This document shows, piece by piece, positions 62,792 to 64,000 of a stretch of DNA of 64,000 nucleotides. The translations under genes and the position numbers were made by a program. Within the stretch, counting starts at the first letter, position 1, and each line of letters begins with the position of its first letter. The notes beneath the pieces are model-generated. The model had not been told where the DNA came from, made no database searches, and saw only the letters and a list, made by a program, of their open reading frames with translations. The stretch comes from Eubacterium multiforme (GTDB lineage: Bacteria; Bacillota; Clostridia; Clostridiales; Clostridiaceae): the NCBI RefSeq assembly GCF_030813415.1, contig NZ_JAUSUF010000001.1:62001-126000 (forward strand), given 5' to 3'.

Positions 62792-64000
62792 TTAATTTTT
62801 ATTTTCCCACCACAAATTAAGGCTTTCTTTACATACTCTTACCATTTCTATCATCTCTTCTTTCCTTATTACATAAGGTGGATTAAAATATATAACATTC
62901 CCAAGAGGTCTTAATAATACACCCTTACTTAAAGCTATTTTAAATATTTCATATCCAACTCTTAATTTGCTATGGAATCCTTCTTTTGTTTCCTTATCCT
63001 TAACAAGTTCTATTGCATTTATCATTCCAATATTTCTTATTTCTCCAACTAAAGGATGATCTTTTAATTCTTTAACTAATAATTCATTTAAAAATTTCCC
63101 TTTTTCATTAACAGTTTCTAAAGTATTTTCTTCTTCAAAAATTTTCAATACTTCAAGAGCAACAGAACATCCTAAAGCATTTCCTGAATAAGTATGTGAA
63201 TGAAGAAAAGCTTTATTTTCATTGTAATCTCCATAAAACTCATCATATATTTTTTTAGATGTCATAACTATAGCCATTGGTAAATATCCAGCTGTAAGCC
63301 CCTTTGATATACACATAATATCTGGACTAATATTTGCATTCTCACAGGCAAACATTTTGCCAGTTCGTCCATAGCCTACAGCAATTTCATCTGCAATTAA
63401 ATTTATATTATAAATATCACAAACTTCCCTTAATTTTTTCAAATATACAGGAGAATAAATTTTCATTCCAGCAGCCCCTTGAACAATAGGTTCAATTATA
63501 ACTGCTGAAATTTGTTCATTTTTATCCTTTAATGTATTTTCCATATCTATAAAACATTCTGCATTACAATTGTTTCTTTCTTTATTAAATTTACATCTAA
63601 AACAATCTGGACCATTAACTCTAATTGTATCTAACATTATAGGTTTATAAACCTTGCTGTATATATCTAAATCCCCCATTGATAACGCACCTAAAGTTTC
63701 TCCATGATAGGCATCTGTTATTGCTACAAATCTTTTCTTTTTAACATTTCCCCTTTGCTGATGATAATGAAAGCTCATTTTAAGTGCAACTTCAACTGCC
63801 GATGAACCACTATCTGCAAAAAATACTTTTTCTAACCTATAAGGAGTAATCTTTACTAATCTCTCTGAAAGTTCAATAGCTGGTATATTGGAAAAATTAG
63901 CAAATATAACATGTTCAATTTTATTAATTTGGTTACTTATAGCCTTATTAATTCTCTTATTAGAATGACCAAAAAGATTACACCACCATGAACTTATTGC
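62792..64000 (-). CDS. bioA: Adenosylmethionine-8-amino-7-oxononanoate aminotransferase, partial
   Basis: At least 402 residues; the gene continues past the right edge. The frame is open to the last base, where it reads AISSWWCNLFGHSNKRINKA, the early part of BioA (normally about 430-455 residues). The internal ATG at 63778 is not the start. PLP-binding Lys lies in CISKGLTAGYLPM, preceded by DEIAVGYGRTGKMFACE. It transaminates KAPA to DAPA in biotin synthesis, heading bioA-bioD-bioB on this strand. Confidence 0.95.
   Translation of the reverse strand, partial: AISSWWCNLFGHSNKRINKAISNQINKIEHVIFANFSNIPAIELSERLVKITPYRLEKVFFADSGSSAVEVALKMSFHYHQQRGNVKKKRFVAITDAYHGETLGALSMGDLDIYSKVYKPIMLDTIRVNGPDCFRCKFNKERNNCNAECFIDMENTLKDKNEQISAVIIEPIVQGAAGMKIYSPVYLKKLREVCDIYNINLIADEIAVGYGRTGKMFACENANISPDIMCISKGLTAGYLPMAIVMTSKKIYDEFYGDYNENKAFLHSHTYSGNALGCSVALEVLKIFEEENTLETVNEKGKFLNELLVKELKDHPLVGEIRNIGMINAIELVKDKETKEGFHSKLRVGYEIFKIALSKGVLLRPLGNVIYFNPPYVIRKEEMIEMVRVCKESLNLWWENKN

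Noticed and set aside
63779..64000. Gap between an ATG at 63778 and the window edge
   Set aside because: The frame stays open to base 64000 and encodes BioA sequence, so the ATG is internal and the region is coding.
1..64000. tRNA/rRNA genes, CRISPR arrays, insertion sequences, prophage genes
   Set aside because: No tRNA-like T-loop/acceptor patterns, regularly spaced repeats, transposase or phage proteins were recognised by reading; a tool scan could still find small RNAs.

Overview
This window reads as chromosomal DNA from a low-GC Clostridium (Clostridium sensu stricto). The DNA is very AT-rich with strong A/T bias at third codon positions. Shine-Dalgarno sites are canonical AGGAGG. It carries a cholesterol-dependent cytolysin of the perfringolysin O family, a tryptophan T-box, a guanine riboswitch and a FabT-type fatty-acid operon. 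Relatives of C. perfringens or C. baratii are a reasonable guess, but I cannot name the species from the sequence. Almost all genes lie on the minus strand, with short plus-strand runs, so most operons below read right to left. I saw no rRNA, tRNA, CRISPR array or intact transposon.

Layout: (1) 1-2087, start of a type II fatty-acid operon (fabT-fabH-acpP-fabK) with a FabT-like operator in its promoter. (2) 2170-9048, scattered metabolic and membrane genes: an MBL-fold hydrolase, a beta-lactamase-like protein, a riboswitch-controlled purine permease, an epimerase, small membrane proteins and YaaA. (3) 9196-13594, T-box-trpS, a HAD phosphatase, and a double-cubane-type iron-sulfur protein with its activating ATPase. 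(4) 13966-16969, a PH-like membrane protein, a PAP2 phosphatase, a methyltransferase and a Crp/Fnr regulator. (5) 17148-22963, an accessory-looking block: a tightly coupled HIT / HKD-nuclease-helicase / MazG-like operon, a dGTPase-type HD hydrolase, a NERD-domain protein and a decayed second copy of the NERD gene. (6) 23055-27365, an ornithine-cyclodeaminase-like gene, the secreted cytolysin and a dihydropyrimidinase. (7) 27550-34515, nucleic-acid and envelope genes (exonuclease-BRCT, PPC protein, FUSC transporter, topoisomerase III). (8) 34722-38949, a Fur-box-controlled operon of two ABC half-transporters plus YbaN-like and YgbA-like proteins. (9) 39069-45367, a TPR protein, a zinc-ribbon protein, and a MATE / glutathione-synthesis / ArsR / PHP operon behind a long perfect palindrome. 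(10) 45823-54693, a giant orphan sensor kinase, a phosphodiesterase-like protein, an amino-acid permease with an odd leader, and a PspA module. (11) 54817-59303, a MocR regulator, alanine racemase and cyclopropane fatty-acid synthase. (12) 59470-64000, small unknown genes, then a biotin cluster bioA-bioD-bioB-bioD with two bioD genes.

Several operons carry visible control: FabT, guanine riboswitch, tryptophan T-box, Fur, a Crp-like palindrome and an ArsR-type palindrome. The parts that most merit follow-up are the helicase/dGTPase/NERD block, the MATE-glutathione-ArsR operon, the Fur-controlled ABC pair, the cytolysin promoter with a VirR-like site, a two-copy palindromic repeat (6313 and 17023), and the doubled bioD. 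Start codons were moved where the longest frame began inside its own ribosome-binding site.
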